Shown here piece after piece: positions 45,428 through 53,871 of a stretch of DNA of 64,000 bases. This DNA is from Lyngbya sp. PCC 8106 (GTDB lineage Bacteria; Cyanobacteriota; Cyanobacteriia; Cyanobacteriales; Microcoleaceae), in NCBI RefSeq assembly GCF_000169095.1, contig NZ_AAVU01000009.1, positions 62,001-126,000 of the forward strand. The letters run 5' to 3'. A program made the translations under genes and the position numbers. The notes below the pieces were generated by a model. The model worked only from the letters and a program-made list of their open reading frames with translations. It was not told the DNA's origin and searched no databases. Within the stretch, counting starts at the first letter, position 1, and every line of letters starts with the position of its first letter.

Positions 45428-45683
45428 TATAATTGAGTAGCATATTTCTGACTGCTTCTGACGATCCCATGCAGCCTGATGAACCTTCTTTGGGCTTGTA
45501 ATCGTCAATGCTATCTGCAAGCGTGAACAAGTTGAGGGAATTACAGCCTTAAGCTGTGATCGGCTAGCTTGGTAATCGTAGCAGTATCTTTGAAGTGCGA
45601 CTTCGAGAATATACCCTCAGACCCCTTGCGGTTAATGCCGAACGTGTGTCAAGTTAGATTAATCTCCAACTGTAGCGAGTTCC
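45428..45683 (+). ncRNA. Candidate structured leader or small RNA before the Crp gene
   Basis: A TATAAT box at 45428-45433 suggests transcription from about 45440, giving a leader of about 240 nt before the ATG at 45684. Several helices can form: CTGCT..ACGAT (45452-45465) with ATCGTAGCAG (45575-45584); TTGAGGG (45532-45538) with CCCTCAG (45614-45620); and local hairpins AAGCT/AGCTT and GAAGTGCGACTTC. The first two cross each other, so they are alternatives or a pseudoknot. No known family was matched with certainty. It could be a separate small RNA such as 6S RNA or a long 5' UTR. Confidence 0.35.
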
Positions 45684-46364
45684 ATGCAGACTGAAGCTTT
45701 CAGCGAGCTTTTTCCCTTATTTAAAGGGGCGAATCCAGAGACCTTAGAATGGCTCCTATCCGTTGCGGTTAAGCATGATTATCCGGCTAATCGTGCTGTC
45801 GTGATGGAAGATGCCTGGGGGAATGCGGTTTATTTTATTGTCTCCGGATGGGTGAAAGTCCGACGCTTATCGGGTGATAACGTGGTGACATTAGCAATTT
45901 TAGGCCGGGGTGATTTTTTTGGAGAAATGGCAATTTTAGATGAATCTCCTCGATCCAATGACGTGATCGCTCTTTCTCCAGTTCGGTTGATCAGTGTTTC
46001 GGCTCAACGATTTATTCAAACGTTGTTTAAAGATCCCCAGTTACATCATCGGATGTTGCAGTTAATGGTACGTCGTCTTCGCCAAACCAATCAACGCTAC
46101 CAAATTCGCCACCGTCCTCCGGCTGTGAAGTTAGCAAATACTTTAGTGGAATTGGCTGAAAATTATGGTCAAATCACTGAAAAACGGGCGGATATTTTTA
46201 ATATTCCTTACCAAGATTTAGCTGATGTGACAGATATTAGCTTTGAAGAAACAAACAAAATTATGGAAAAGTTGATTTCTAAAGGGTGGTTAGAAATAGA
46301 TGAGGAAAATCAGACTTTGCATTTAATTAACCTCAAACATTTAAGTCATCTCTCTAGCCAATAA
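45684..46364 (+). CDS. Crp-type regulator with cyclic-nucleotide-binding signature
   Basis: A 226-aa Crp/Fnr family protein. The N-terminal cNMP barrel (about 10-125) has an intact phosphate-binding cassette: GDFFGEMAILDESPRSNDV, with the Glu and Arg used by cAMP- or cGMP-binding members. A dimer helix and C-terminal winged helix (about 160-215, 'DIFNIPYQDLADVTDISFEETNKIMEKLISKGWL') follow. It may be a cAMP-responsive regulator like SyCRP1; the recognition helix is unusual, lacking the typical R-E-T-V string. A structured leader of about 240 nt precedes it. Confidence 0.88.
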   Translation: MQTEAFSELFPLFKGANPETLEWLLSVAVKHDYPANRAVVMEDAWGNAVYFIVSGWVKVRRLSGDNVVTLAILGRGDFFGEMAILDESPRSNDVIALSPVRLISVSAQRFIQTLFKDPQLHHRMLQLMVRRLRQTNQRYQIRHRPPAVKLANTLVELAENYGQITEKRADIFNIPYQDLADVTDISFEETNKIMEKLISKGWLEIDEENQTLHLINLKHLSHLSSQ

Positions 46365-46442
46365 TTCGTTGTAAAATGAAAAAATAGTTTTTAACTCTAA
46401 GTCTTTTCTGAACTGAATTGTCCATCCAGAATCAAAAATTTA

Positions 46443-48269
46443 ATGACTGAAGCAACTCAATCTCGTCCTCACCTCCAAGCGGAACAAACCCCTGTGATGC
46501 AATATTGGGTGGCGATGTCTCAACCCCAATCTCATCTATTTGAAGTTAAATTATGTGTTCGGGTTGATCAGGAATTGAGACATTTAGTAAAATCTGGGGT
46601 TCTGGATTTAAAAATGCCTGTATGGACACCCGGTTCCTATTTAGTGCGGGAATATTCTCGACATCTCCAAAAGTTTCAAGCCTATGATCAAGCGGGACAA
46701 CGCCGAACTTGGCGGAAACTGAGCAAAAATCATTGGCAAATTGATATTAATGATGTTCAGGAATTATTCATTGAATATCAGATTTTTGCCAACGAGTTAA
46801 CGGTTCGCACAAATCACTTAGATCAAACTCACGGATACTTTAACAGTGCGGCTCTGTTTTTCTACATTCCCGGTTGGGAAAAACATCCGATTTGGATAAC
46901 AATTGAACCGCCCGAACATTGGCAAGTCACAACAACTTTACCGAAAGTTTCTGAACAGGTTAATACTTTTAAAGCTGTAGATTTTGATACTTTAGTTGAT
47001 ACTCCTTTTGAAATAGGAACACATCAAATTTATGAGTTTAAAGTTCGTGAAAAATCTCATCAATTGGCGATTTGGGGGGAGGAAAATAGACAAAGTAATT
47101 CTCGTTCTGAGAGACTTCGCGATCGCTTAATTGCGGATTTTCAAAAAATCATTGAAGAAGAAGCTGAGTTGTTTGGAGATTTACCCTATGAACGCTATTT
47201 GTTTTTACTCCATTTATCAAGTCAAGGATTTGGAGGATTAGAACACAAAGATAGTTGTTCATTAAATTATCCTCGTTTTGGCTTACGCGACAAAGACAAA
47301 TATAATCGCTTTATGCAGTTAGTCGCCCACGAATTTTTTCATTTGTGGAATGTGAAGCGGATTCGTCCGAAAGCGTTGGAAGTCTTTGATTATGAGCAAG
47401 AAAACTATACAGAGTCTTTGTGGTTTTGTGAAGGAACAACCAGTTATTATGATATTGTGATTCCTTGGCGATCAGGTATTTTTGATGTCCAAGCCTTTTT
47501 TAGGGAACTTTCAAAAGATATTACTCGCTTACAAACGATACCTGGGCGCAAAGTTCAACCGTTAAGTGAGTCCAGTTGGGATGCTTGGATTAAACTCTAT
47601 CGCCGAGATTCCAATAGCGATAATTGTCAGATTTCTTATTATTTGAAAGGGGAAGTCGTTTCCTTTTTACTCGATTTATTGATTCGAGATCGTCATCGTA
47701 ACCGTCGTTCCCTAGATGATGTCATGCGGCGAATGTGGGAGGAGTTTGGACGAGAAGAAATTGGCTATACTCCCGAACAACTCAAACAGGTGATTGAATC
47801 CGTCGCCGAAACTGATTTAACGGACTTTTTTGAGCGATATATTTATGGAACAGACGAGTTACCTTTGAATGAATTTTTAGAACCGTTTGGCTTACGATTA
47901 AAAGCTGAAAAATGCGATGGTGTTCCCTATCTCGGTATACAAGTGGTTTCTGATGGCAACCGAGAACTGATAAAATTTGTAGAAGTGGGAAGTCCTGCAC
48001 AAATAGCGGGAATTGATCCAGACGATGAATTACTCGCTTTAAATGGCTTCCGGGTGAATGCTCAACAGTTAAGCGATCGCCTCAAAGACTATCTACCGGG
48101 TGAGACAGTGGAGTTGGTTATTTTCCATCAAGATCAGCTACAGACTTGTTTGGTAAAGCTTGCTGAACCTCGCCCCAGTAGCTACAAAATTGCTTCTGTT
48201 AAAGATCCATCGCCGCAAAATCAAAGAAACTTTTCAGGTTGGTTAGGATGTCCTTACCACAAGTTGTGA
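46443..48269 (+). CDS. M61 family metallopeptidase with PDZ domain
   Basis: A 608-aa zinc aminopeptidase-type enzyme. The N-terminal M61 beta domain (about 20-200) is followed by a catalytic domain with HEFFH zinc motif (VAHEFFHLWNVKRIRPKAL, about residues 297-301) and the downstream glutamate segment LWFCEGTTSYYD. A C-terminal PDZ domain (about 480-590) contains 'PYLGIQVVSDG ... VEVGSPAQIAGIDPDDELLALNG'. There is no signal peptide, so it is cytosolic. The M61 family (glycyl aminopeptidase-like) prefers N-terminal glycine in known members; the substrate here is unknown. Confidence 0.92.
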   Translation: MTEATQSRPHLQAEQTPVMQYWVAMSQPQSHLFEVKLCVRVDQELRHLVKSGVLDLKMPVWTPGSYLVREYSRHLQKFQAYDQAGQRRTWRKLSKNHWQIDINDVQELFIEYQIFANELTVRTNHLDQTHGYFNSAALFFYIPGWEKHPIWITIEPPEHWQVTTTLPKVSEQVNTFKAVDFDTLVDTPFEIGTHQIYEFKVREKSHQLAIWGEENRQSNSRSERLRDRLIADFQKIIEEEAELFGDLPYERYLFLLHLSSQGFGGLEHKDSCSLNYPRFGLRDKDKYNRFMQLVAHEFFHLWNVKRIRPKALEVFDYEQENYTESLWFCEGTTSYYDIVIPWRSGIFDVQAFFRELSKDITRLQTIPGRKVQPLSESSWDAWIKLYRRDSNSDNCQISYYLKGEVVSFLLDLLIRDRHRNRRSLDDVMRRMWEEFGREEIGYTPEQLKQVIESVAETDLTDFFERYIYGTDELPLNEFLEPFGLRLKAEKCDGVPYLGIQVVSDGNRELIKFVEVGSPAQIAGIDPDDELLALNGFRVNAQQLSDRLKDYLPGETVELVIFHQDQLQTCLVKLAEPRPSSYKIASVKDPSPQNQRNFSGWLGCPYHKL

Positions 48270-48358
48270 GATGATGTGAGATATCGAAGCAAAGTAGTTG
48301 ATTGAAAATCTGCTTTTGTCGCGATTATTTGTTCTTTCAAAATCATACAATTATCCCT

Positions 48359-48847
48359 ATGTCAATGCAAGCACCCCCTCCACCCCCGATCACCCCCCGT
48401 CAGATGAATTTGCTGCGAGTTGTTACTGCGATGGCTTGGGCAGATGGACATCTAGCACAGGAAGAAGTTTCTTTGATGCTTGATGAGTTTAGTCGTTTAT
48501 TTGCGGTGGGAAGCGAACAGGAAAAGTTGCAACAAGAATTAACAGAATATTTGATGCAAAATATTCCGTTAGAAGAATTAATTCCGAAGTTAAAAACTCA
48601 AGAAGAACGGGAATTAGTATTAAGATTAGGCTATGAAGTCATTGGAGCGAGCGCTCGAACTCCCAACGAACCTAATATTAATGAAGAAGAAGAAGCAGCT
48701 TATCAAAAGCTAGTCAAGTTACTGAATTTACCGGAAGATGTTGTCAAGAATATCGAATCAGAAGTAGAAGCTAAGTCTAACAATACTCCGAATTTAGTTG
48801 CTCGGATGACTAAGGAATTAGGTGCTTTTGTTAAGGGTGAAGAATAA
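48359..48847 (+). CDS. TerB-like protein
   Basis: A 162-aa all-helical protein. The pattern 'LLRVVTAMAWADGHLAQEEVSLMLDEFSRLF' and later 'EEEAAYQKLVKLLNLPEDVVKNIESEV' matches the TerB fold, with an Asp-rich metal-like motif (ADGHLAQEE). TerB proteins were first tied to tellurite resistance but many have other, unknown roles. Start: the ATG at 48359 gives the family length; the TTG at 48302 adds an unrelated piece. It follows the M61 peptidase gene with a 90-bp gap. Confidence 0.75.
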   Translation: MSMQAPPPPPITPRQMNLLRVVTAMAWADGHLAQEEVSLMLDEFSRLFAVGSEQEKLQQELTEYLMQNIPLEELIPKLKTQEERELVLRLGYEVIGASARTPNEPNINEEEEAAYQKLVKLLNLPEDVVKNIESEVEAKSNNTPNLVARMTKELGAFVKGEE

Positions 48848-49011
48848 GGTGAGATTTGTCTCACTGTTTGAGGAGTTCGTCAGAAAAAAAGGAAAAAATG
48901 CGATCGCAAATTTCTTTTTAATTCATTCTTCTAGAACTGGCGAACTCTACTTTAAGTGACTGGTGTGAGTTTTTATTGAATTAACTAATTTCTAAGTAAT
49001 CAATCTTCGCT

Positions 49012-49947
49012 TCAGGAAACTTTTAACCAAAAATTCGTGGTAATCATTTTACCATCACGGTTGAACTGTCCCCACACTTTGTAGGTTCCAGGTTTAGGAA
49101 ACTTTGTCATAAAATGAACTTCATCGGATGGCGTATTTTTAAGCGCATGAGCGTGAATATAGTCTGCTTTGCTTAAAGGATTAGATTGTTTAAAGATGAC
49201 TAAATGACCTTGTTCACCTAAATAGGGTTTTAAATCATTAATTGGCTGATTGGTTTTTGCATCTTTGAGGTTGAATTTCAAGGTGACTTCCTGACCTGAT
49301 TGTAGCACGGGTTGAGAAGAAGTTAAAGTGACTTGTGTATCTTCTAAGATTTGACTCATATTTTCATCAATTTTAACAGATGAAGTGAGCTTAACTCCGG
49401 GAACTTGAGCATTTAAGACTGAAATTTGTTCACTTTCTTCAAAAGGTTTGTAGTCACTCACCAAGGTATAATTTCCGGGTTTAGGAAAAGTAATTTCAAC
49501 CTTAAATAAACCGTCCCCCTCATATTTCGGATGAAGATGATTAAACACCTCTAAGTCGTCACTAACAACGATGAGGTGCATTAGCTTTTCTTGAAAAGTA
49601 TCAAATTTAGTGATTGATTTTCCCGCTTGATCTTGAATATCAATCAAAAAAGTTTGAGGTTGATTAACAATAATTTCAGCAGGTTTAGTCAGTTGTGCTT
49701 TGGTTAAACTCAGGGTGTCTGAAGTCTGATTAGAATGTGAATGAGTAGAAGATTCAGAATGATTAGCAGCATGAGAACTGGTGTTTGACATCATAGAGTC
49801 ACTATGAGAACTGTCAGCACTATTATGATTCATTTGATGCGTTTGTTCAGTGTGAGCAGTATCTTTTGAGGGAAAATTAACTGAACAACTTTGGAGTAAT
49901 CCAAACAGTGATGGAATAGCAAAAGTGGTGATTAGAAAACGATTCAT
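49012..49947 (-). CDS. His-rich lipoprotein of the metal efflux locus
   Basis: A 311-aa lipoprotein: signal peptide with lipobox LLQSC, then about 60 residues rich in His, Met, Ser and Asn ('HQMNHNSADSSHSDSMMSN...HSHSNQTS'), a plausible metal-binding linker. Two similar beta-sandwich domains follow (about 90-190 and 200-311), each with a 'PKPGNY(T/K)' signature. Such domains occur in copper-handling periplasmic proteins. Expected role: binding or sensing metal outside the membrane; this is inference. A TTTCAT-N5-TTTCAT repeat lies about 60 bp upstream. Confidence 0.78.
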   Translation of the reverse strand: MNRFLITTFAIPSLFGLLQSCSVNFPSKDTAHTEQTHQMNHNSADSSHSDSMMSNTSSHAANHSESSTHSHSNQTSDTLSLTKAQLTKPAEIIVNQPQTFLIDIQDQAGKSITKFDTFQEKLMHLIVVSDDLEVFNHLHPKYEGDGLFKVEITFPKPGNYTLVSDYKPFEESEQISVLNAQVPGVKLTSSVKIDENMSQILEDTQVTLTSSQPVLQSGQEVTLKFNLKDAKTNQPINDLKPYLGEQGHLVIFKQSNPLSKADYIHAHALKNTPSDEVHFMTKFPKPGTYKVWGQFNRDGKMITTNFWLKVS

Positions 49948-50007
49948 AATATATTAAAACTCTAACTAAACTTCAAGGAAAGATACAAGCTAAAATAACA
50001 TCACTTT

Positions 50008-50025
50008 ATGAAATCAGAATGAAAT
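50008..50025 (-). promoter_or_regulatory. Candidate response-regulator box, copy 2
   Basis: On the minus strand the sequence reads ATTTCATTCTGATTTCAT, that is TTTCAT-N5-TTTCAT, an 11-bp-period direct repeat. It is 60 bp upstream of the His-rich lipoprotein start. The same pattern stands before the membrane-fusion gene. Confidence 0.6.
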
Positions 50026-50123
50026 TTTTCTCTTGTAAAATTAGATGATGATAAGTGAATTGATGAGTTGAGAGGATAGAGAACTTTTCTTGATCTCTTT
50101 CCTCATTCTTTTTAGCTAATCGT

Positions 50124-50600
50124 TTATCGCTGGAAGTTAAACCTTCCGTTAACTTTTTCACCGTTGACATCGCTCAAAATAGCAACTTTATATTCCCCGG
50201 TTTCTTCTCCCGGAAGAAAGACCGCATAATGTTTTCCAGCTTCATCATATTCTAAATCTAACGCTTTTTGTTCGCCGTTGGGTAACTGAATTTGAGCCAT
50301 GACTTTTGCACCAGAAACTGATTCATGGCTATCTCCACTTTGTAAGTAAAAATCTAGGTGAGTTCCACCCGGTTCAGGTAAAGCAACAAACTCCAAATGA
50401 TAGGCGCCGGTTTCGACAACTTGACCGCCTTTTTGGGGGGCTGAATGGTCTTTTTCTGCAACTTCAGTTGAGGCGGTTTCTGCGGAGGGAGATGGGGTTG
50501 TTTCGGTGGTGTTTTGAGTGGTTTCTGTGGAAGAACAGGCGGTTAGAACGGTTAATCCCAAGCTACTAATAATAACGATTTTAGATAAAAAACGTTTCAT
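50124..50600 (-). CDS. Lipoprotein of the metal efflux locus
   Basis: A 158-aa lipoprotein with signal peptide and lipobox VLTAC, a Ser/Thr-rich linker and a beta domain (about 50-158: 'KGGQVVETGAYHLEFVALPEPGGTHLDFYLQSGDSHESVSGAKVMAQIQLPNGEQKALDLEYDEAGKHYAVFLPGEETGEYKVAILSDVNGEKV'). The beginning 'GGQVVETGAYHLEFV' is like the N-terminal metal-binding part found in some efflux adaptor proteins. ATG at 50600 is preferred over an in-frame start at 50627. It follows the RND pump by about 95 bp on the same strand. Confidence 0.75.
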   Translation of the reverse strand: MKRFLSKIVIISSLGLTVLTACSSTETTQNTTETTPSPSAETASTEVAEKDHSAPQKGGQVVETGAYHLEFVALPEPGGTHLDFYLQSGDSHESVSGAKVMAQIQLPNGEQKALDLEYDEAGKHYAVFLPGEETGEYKVAILSDVNGEKVNGRFNFQR

Positions 50601-50695
50601 GGTTTGGACTCCTATAATAGTTGACAATGCTGCGATTTTCTCTAGAATTATTTTAGCCTATTTTAAATCCATAAATACAAAAAAATAGGAAAATT

Positions 50696-53600
50696 TTAAT
50701 GAATTACTGGGGTGATTTTATCCGGGGTAGATAAATCTTGAATAACCACAGTATTGATTTGATATTTGGGAACTAAATATCGTCCAAATTGAGAATATAA
50801 AGCGGGAAGAACTAATAGAGTAAGTACAGTCGAACTAAACAATCCACCTAAAACAACAACAGCTAAAGGTTGCAAAATTTCCTTACCTGTTCCCGTTCCA
50901 AAAGCAAGGGGAACCATTCCCAAAGCAGAGGTAAAAGCGGTCATTAAAATGGCGACTAGACGTTCAGTTGAACCGTCAAAAATGACTCGTTTTAGGGGTA
51001 TTCCTTCGGCAATTTTTTGATTGTAGTTATCAACGAGTAATAAACCATTGCGAGTCGCCACACCAAACAAAGTAATAAATCCAACCATAGAAGCGACAGA
51101 GAGAACACCTCCACCGAGAGCAACAGAAAAAATTCCCCCGGTTATTGCTAAAGGTAAATTAAGCATAATCATCATCATAGCTGAAACAGATTTAACTGCA
51201 AAATACATTAAAACTGCGATAACAACTAAGGCTAAACTACCAAAAACAAGTAGATTTTGACTCGCTCGTTCTTCCGACTCAAATTGACCTCCATATTGAA
51301 TAAAGTAACCCGTTGGGGGGTGAACGTTTTGATTAATTTCGCCTTTAATTTCATCGACAACACTCCCTAAATCACGACCCGAAACATTTGCAGAAACAAC
51401 GATTAACCGGGAAACATTTTCTCGATTAATTGTATTTGGGCCTGTTCCATAGTCAATGCGAGCCACTTGCGCCAGAGGGATTTTAGAACCTATCGATGTA
51501 TCAACCCATAAATTACGAATTGTATCTAAATTATTGCGAGAGTCTTCTTTTAACCATACGACTAAATCAAATAACTGTTGATTTTCTAACACTTGTGAAA
51601 CGACACGACCATTAAGAGCAGTTTCCACAACTTCAGATAAGTTTCCAATAGTTAAACCATAACGAGCCGCAGCCGAACGATCAAACTTAATTTGTACTTG
51701 TTTAATCGGAACTTGGGGTTCTAGCTGTAAATCAACAATTCCCGGAATTTCACCCATTACATCTCGAACTTGAGCGCCTAAATTGCGAAGTTCTTGTAAA
51801 TCAGAGCCAAATATTTTAACCGCAATTGCACTTCTAACACCCGATAAAACCTCATCCATCCGATGAGAAATAAATCCACCAATATTCGGTGCAACTCCGG
51901 GTAATTTTCCAAATTCTTCGCGGAGTTTTTCTATACTTTCTTCCCGATTTTTTAGTCCTAAATCACTGAGTTCTATATCCAAATGTCCTAACGTTACTCC
52001 TCCGGCGTCTGCATCTCCTGGCGCTCGTCCTGAACGCAGTTGAATGGATTGAAAATAAGGATCATCGATGAGTCCGTCTTGAATGGCTAAACCTGCTCTA
52101 TTTGTCATTTCTAAAGATACTCCGGGATAGAGTACCATTGCATTCACAAGAGATCGTTCTTGAAACTCTGGTAAAAATACCCTTCCAAGTGTGGGAAAAA
52201 TTACCAATGATGTGATAAAAGCAGCAATTGCAGTGAAAATAATAACTTTAGGAAACTGAATTGAAAATTTTAATAAAGGTTGATAAAGTTGTTGAGATAG
52301 TCGAGAAATCCAAGTCTCATCTTCAGGTAATTTTTGAGAGGCGAGTAAGAAGGCGCACAAAGCGGGGGAGAGGGTTAACGCTACAAATGTTGAGGCAAAA
52401 ATAGAGATTAAATAGGCGACTCCCATTGGCGCAAAGATGCGACCTTCTACGCCAGTTAAACTAAAAATAGGAGCAAAAATAACAGCAATAATAACTGTTG
52501 AAAAAAGTACACTAACTCGCACTTCGACTGAAGTTTCATAAACGACTTGAAATGGATGTTTGGGATTTTCTAATTGTTGATTTTTTCGCAAGCCTCGATA
52601 ACAGTTTTCCATATCAACAATTGAGTCATCAACAACGGAACCAATGGCAACCGCTAACCCGCCTAACGTCATCGTATTAATCCCCTGACCGAATAAATTC
52701 ATAATCATTAATCCGATTAACAAAGACAGGGGAATTGCACTTAAAGTAATGATAGCGGTTCGCCAATTCATTAAAAATAGAAGCAAAATAATCGAAACAA
52801 TAATAATACCATCTCGTAGCGAATTTCTAACATTTTTTATAGACGCCTCAATAAAGTCAGATTGACGAAAAGTAACGGTAACTTCCACATCAGAAGGTAA
52901 ACTGGTTTGTACTTCTTGCATCGCAGATTCAACTGCTTTGGTAACACTGGGAGTATCCGCTAAAGGCTGTTTATTGACCATCACAACCACTGCTCTTTTT
53001 CCGTTCAAACTACCATCTCCCCGCTTCAAAGCTTCGCCGATTTTCACATCAGCAACATCCCGCAATAAAACGGGTGTACCCTGACGAGCGGTAATCACAG
53101 ATTGTTCTAAATCTTGAATCGATTCTATGCGTCCAATTCCCCGAATTAATAACTCTTTATCGGGACTAATTAAAAAGCCTCCTGCTGCGTTGGTATTGGC
53201 GGCTTCTGCTGCGGTTGTAACGTCTTCTAAAGAGATATCAAATGCTTGTAATTTTGCCGGATCAACTAATACTTGATATTGGCGAACATCTCCCCCATAA
53301 GCAATTACTTGAGTCACACCGGGAACAGCTAATAGGCGGTTTGTAATATCTCTATCTACTAACCGTCGCACATCCATTAATGTTGTTTTTCCACCGGATT
53401 CGACAGTAAAAGCATATTGAATAATAGTACCAATAGGTGAAGAAATCGGAGAAATTTGAGGTGTTTCGGCACTTTCGGGTAACTTTTCTGCGGCTTGTTG
53501 TAAACGTTCTGTGACAAATTGACGAGCGAGATAAATATCTGTTCCCCAATTAAATGTTACTTTCACCACCGAAAGTCCAACCGCAGAAGCTGAACGAACT

Positions 53601-53842
53601 GTTTCTAAACCGGGTGTTCCATTCACGGCACTTTCTATCGGCAAAGTCACTAAAGATTCGACTTCTTCGGGTGCTAATCCGGGTGCTTCGGTTTGTATTT
53701 CGACTTGAGGCGGTGCAAAGTTAGGAAACACATCTAAAGGCATTTTAGAAACAGTATTAATGCCCAAAAATGTCACGATAATTGCACCAATGACAACCAA
53801 CCAACGTTGAGTTATAGACCATTTTAAAATATTATCTAGCAT
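50696..53842 (-). CDS. CusA/CzcA-type heavy-metal RND pump
   Basis: A 1048-aa inner-membrane proton-driven exporter of metal ions, HME-RND class. Twelve membrane helices in two sets with two large periplasmic loops are visible. The helix 4 signature is 'GGLAVAIGSVVDDSIVDMENCYRGLRK', with the aspartates used for proton relay. That sequence differs from the classical Cus pattern (copper/silver) and is closer to Czc/Cnr types, so the metal is undecided. It begins 30 bp after the adaptor gene. No outer-membrane channel gene is nearby; it may use another TolC-like protein. Confidence 0.92.
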   Translation of the reverse strand: MLDNILKWSITQRWLVVIGAIIVTFLGINTVSKMPLDVFPNFAPPQVEIQTEAPGLAPEEVESLVTLPIESAVNGTPGLETVRSASAVGLSVVKVTFNWGTDIYLARQFVTERLQQAAEKLPESAETPQISPISSPIGTIIQYAFTVESGGKTTLMDVRRLVDRDITNRLLAVPGVTQVIAYGGDVRQYQVLVDPAKLQAFDISLEDVTTAAEAANTNAAGGFLISPDKELLIRGIGRIESIQDLEQSVITARQGTPVLLRDVADVKIGEALKRGDGSLNGKRAVVVMVNKQPLADTPSVTKAVESAMQEVQTSLPSDVEVTVTFRQSDFIEASIKNVRNSLRDGIIIVSIILLLFLMNWRTAIITLSAIPLSLLIGLMIMNLFGQGINTMTLGGLAVAIGSVVDDSIVDMENCYRGLRKNQQLENPKHPFQVVYETSVEVRVSVLFSTVIIAVIFAPIFSLTGVEGRIFAPMGVAYLISIFASTFVALTLSPALCAFLLASQKLPEDETWISRLSQQLYQPLLKFSIQFPKVIIFTAIAAFITSLVIFPTLGRVFLPEFQERSLVNAMVLYPGVSLEMTNRAGLAIQDGLIDDPYFQSIQLRSGRAPGDADAGGVTLGHLDIELSDLGLKNREESIEKLREEFGKLPGVAPNIGGFISHRMDEVLSGVRSAIAVKIFGSDLQELRNLGAQVRDVMGEIPGIVDLQLEPQVPIKQVQIKFDRSAAARYGLTIGNLSEVVETALNGRVVSQVLENQQLFDLVVWLKEDSRNNLDTIRNLWVDTSIGSKIPLAQVARIDYGTGPNTINRENVSRLIVVSANVSGRDLGSVVDEIKGEINQNVHPPTGYFIQYGGQFESEERASQNLLVFGSLALVVIAVLMYFAVKSVSAMMMIMLNLPLAITGGIFSVALGGGVLSVASMVGFITLFGVATRNGLLLVDNYNQKIAEGIPLKRVIFDGSTERLVAILMTAFTSALGMVPLAFGTGTGKEILQPLAVVVLGGLFSSTVLTLLVLPALYSQFGRYLVPKYQINTVVIQDLSTPDKITPVIH

Positions 53843-53871
53843 AATTAAAATATCAGAAAAATGACAACAAT

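Noticed and set aside
45585..45660. TPP riboswitch resemblance (GAGAAT..ACCC..GGTTAATGCC)
   Set aside because: The P1/P2 partner strands with GGGG are missing, the ACCTGATC segment does not match, and the downstream gene is a Crp regulator, not thiamine-related.
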